This document shows positions 62,342 through 64,000 of a stretch of DNA of 64,000 nucleotides, piece after piece. Positions within the stretch are counted from its first letter, which is position 1. Every line of letters starts with the position of its first letter. Source of the stretch: Photobacterium frigidiphilum (GTDB lineage: Bacteria > Pseudomonadota > Gammaproteobacteria > Enterobacterales > Vibrionaceae); NCBI RefSeq assembly GCF_003025615.1, contig NZ_PYMJ01000002.1, positions 277,256 through 341,255 of the forward strand, in the 5' to 3' direction. The position numbers were made by a program, and so were the translations under genes. A model generated the notes under the pieces. The model saw only the letters and a list, made by a program, of their open reading frames with translations, was not told the DNA's origin and did no database searches.

Positions 62342-64000
62342 TCAGACAGCTGTTAAAATAATGCATTCTTCCTCCAATATTTGTTGTAACTCTGGTACAC
62401 AGCTTCCGCAGCCTGTACCTGCTTTTGTGCATGCGCTTATTTGATCGACTGATTTTAAGTGTTGTTCTCTAATGGCTTGGCAAATTGTATTTCTTCCAAC
62501 TTGTTTGCACGCACAAATTGTTTTACCAGCCGCTAACTTACCCTCAGCTGTCCCCGATATGAGTGAGCGTTCGACAGAGGTATCGATAGGCTCATCTAAT
62601 AGATTTTGTAGCCAATCTAAATCTTGTTGCTGTAAGTCGTTAGCGACTAGATAGCAACTGCGTAAACGTTGTTTCTCAATATTAGCGTAGCGATATTGTC
62701 CGTTACTCGCCCCATTGAAACTCAATTCACGCCCATTTTCATGCTGGCAATATTGTGAAAGGCGTAGCATTAATTGTTCTGGTAATAAACAACTGGCGAT
62801 TCGGTATAGATACCCCCCCGTTACTTTCTGACGTACCCAATAATCAAACTCGGTAATATCAAGAACCGTGCTGGATAGCAGCATAGCTTCACTTTTATAA
62901 GCGAAAGAGGCAATGGATACAGGAGTAAACTTGAATTCAGGTTGGCCAGATATATCGTCTGTTTTTGGGCTTATTAAGTTACAGACTTTACCGGCACTGG
63001 ATGTCACGTTATTCCAATGTATCGGCATAAAGAGTTGTCCTTGGTTGACCTGTTTTGATAGTTCAACCCGTACCTGAGCACTACCGAATGGGCTCGCGAG
63101 AGTGGCGATTGTGCCGTGTTGTAACGCATAATGTTCAGCATCGTTCGGGTTAACAGATACGAAAGGCTCTGGTTTATGCGCACCTAAACGCGCCGATAAA
63201 CCTGTTCGCGTCATGGTGTGCCATTGATCGCGAATACGACCACTGTTTAACGATAAAGGATAGTCAGTATTACATTGTAAAGCGGTTGGTTGGTGTTGCA
63301 CGGCAATGAACTGCGCTTTTCCTGATGGGGTAAAAAAGTGACCATCAGCGAAGAGTCGCTTATGAGTAATGTCGTTATCAATATCGAGAACGGGCCATTG
63401 TTGTGGTGGTAATTGCGCATATTGTTCAGTGGTTAGATGAGCAAGACCAGTTAAGTTTAAATCACGTTTGGCATTATCGAGCCCCGTCATTATGGCGTAT
63501 TCATTAAAAATCTCGGCTTCATGCTGATAAGTAAATGCCTTAGCAAAGCCCATCGATTTTGCAACTTCACTGATTATCCACCAATCAGGTTTGCCTTCAC
63601 CCGGGGTGGGTAATAGACGTCGTTGACGTGATATACGACGTTCTGAATTAGTAACAGTACCAGACTTTTCACTCCAGCCTTGTGCCGGTAAAAGTACATC
63701 TGCACAACGGGTAGTATCGGTATCTGCAATGCAATCAGACACTACAACCAGCGGGCATTTTTTGAGTGCGCGTTTAATTTTTTCTGCATCTGGCAAGCTG
63801 ACGACAGGGTTGGTCGCCATTATCCAAATTGCTTTAATTTTACCATTATCAATTGCATCAAATAGCTCGATTGCTTTTAGACCGGGCTGAGTGGCAAGTG
63901 AATCTGTTTGCCAATAGTCGCTGATTAATTGGTGATGTGTTGGGTTACCAAAATCCATGTGTGATGCTAAGGTATTGGCTAGCCCGCCCACCTCACGCCC
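62342..64000 (-). CDS. nasA: Assimilatory nitrate reductase large subunit, C-terminal part (5' end outside window)
   Basis: The frame continues past the window edge: the last codons read GREVGGLANTLA, a conserved segment of molybdopterin oxidoreductases. The visible 552 residues contain AIWIMATNPVVSLPD, SGTVTNSERRISRQR, a molydopterin-dinucleotide-binding domain (TLNSGRIRDQWHTMTRTG-type), and a C-terminal BFD-like [2Fe-2S] domain (CACKQVGRNTICQAI and later CTKAGTGCGSC). That tail is typical of NasA-type assimilatory enzymes. It reduces nitrate to nitrite for nitrogen assimilation; partner genes would lie right of the window. A GTG at 63991 is not the true start. Confidence 0.9.
   Translation of the reverse strand, partial: GREVGGLANTLASHMDFGNPTHHQLISDYWQTDSLATQPGLKAIELFDAIDNGKIKAIWIMATNPVVSLPDAEKIKRALKKCPLVVVSDCIADTDTTRCADVLLPAQGWSEKSGTVTNSERRISRQRRLLPTPGEGKPDWWIISEVAKSMGFAKAFTYQHEAEIFNEYAIMTGLDNAKRDLNLTGLAHLTTEQYAQLPPQQWPVLDIDNDITHKRLFADGHFFTPSGKAQFIAVQHQPTALQCNTDYPLSLNSGRIRDQWHTMTRTGLSARLGAHKPEPFVSVNPNDAEHYALQHGTIATLASPFGSAQVRVELSKQVNQGQLFMPIHWNNVTSSAGKVCNLISPKTDDISGQPEFKFTPVSIASFAYKSEAMLLSSTVLDITEFDYWVRQKVTGGYLYRIASCLLPEQLMLRLSQYCQHENGRELSFNGASNGQYRYANIEKQRLRSCYLVANDLQQQDLDWLQNLLDEPIDTSVERSLISGTAEGKLAAGKTICACKQVGRNTICQAIREQHLKSVDQISACTKAGTGCGSCVPELQQILEEECIILTAV

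Overview
The window looks like a chromosomal segment of a marine gammaproteobacterium of the Vibrionaceae, most likely Photobacterium or a close relative. This rests on gene content, not on a database search: a sodium-type flagellar protein MotY divergent from rnt, a VolA-type surface lipase next to FadL, rnfABCDGE-nth, the cyd and tol-pal operons, FabV as enoyl-ACP reductase, and tRNA genes with repeated flanks. Most of it is ordinary, moderately AT-rich core genome. No phage genes, transposase, integrase or CRISPR array were seen.

Region 1 to 8.7 kb holds a partial nucleoside-recognition membrane protein, an NhaC-type antiporter with a hairpin-rich leader, asd, Fe-type sodB, grxD, the Rho inhibitor Rof, a second antiporter-like permease and a 2-Cys peroxiredoxin. 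Region 8.7 to 17.5 kb holds volA-fadL, rnt divergent from motY, a DUF2753-like gene, a Mn-type SOD behind a Fur box, a small exported protein, gloA and nth. Region 17.6 to 23.2 kb is the complete rnf operon running into nth. Region 23.5 to 28.7 kb holds pepE, tRNA-Asn, a 24-codon candidate gene and cydABX-ybgE behind a perfect FNR-type box. Region 28.9 to 36.4 kb holds ybgC-tolQRAB-pal-cpoB, nadA and a bile-acid-symporter-family carrier. Region 36.5 to 49.3 kb holds a UPF0149 gene, tRNA-Ser(GGA), a GMC oxidoreductase, alaE, the tryptophanase cluster and an MscK-type channel.

The tryptophanase cluster (41.0 to 45.75 kb, minus strand) contains tnaA, an aromatic amino acid permease, a ridA gene and pdxY. 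PdxY supplies pyridoxal phosphate, TnaA uses it and passes through 2-aminoacrylate, and RidA normally clears that intermediate. Upstream of tnaA there are two tandem 32-codon leader peptides, both with the TnaC Trp/Asp spacing. Only the promoter-distal one (nearer tnaA) keeps the TnaC proline. The ridA gene has lost about 50 central codons in frame.

Region 49.5 to 50.3 kb is a tRNA-Ser pair followed by a 217-bp direct repeat that carries the 3' end of tRNA-Ser(TGA). Region 50.7 to 59.9 kb is a carbohydrate-use locus whose base composition differs from its neighbours and varies between its genes: an AraC regulator fused to a GH39 glycosidase domain, a GPH-family symporter, a NagZ-like GH3 enzyme, a beta-phosphoglucomutase, an outer-membrane porin and an exported SurE-like phosphatase. 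The GH3 enzyme has the Asp-His dyad linked to phosphorolysis, and beta-phosphoglucomutase would use the product, so a phosphorolytic beta-glycoside pathway is a coherent hypothesis. The window ends with a LysR remnant, fabV, an HSL-family esterase and the 3' part of an assimilatory nitrate reductase gene.
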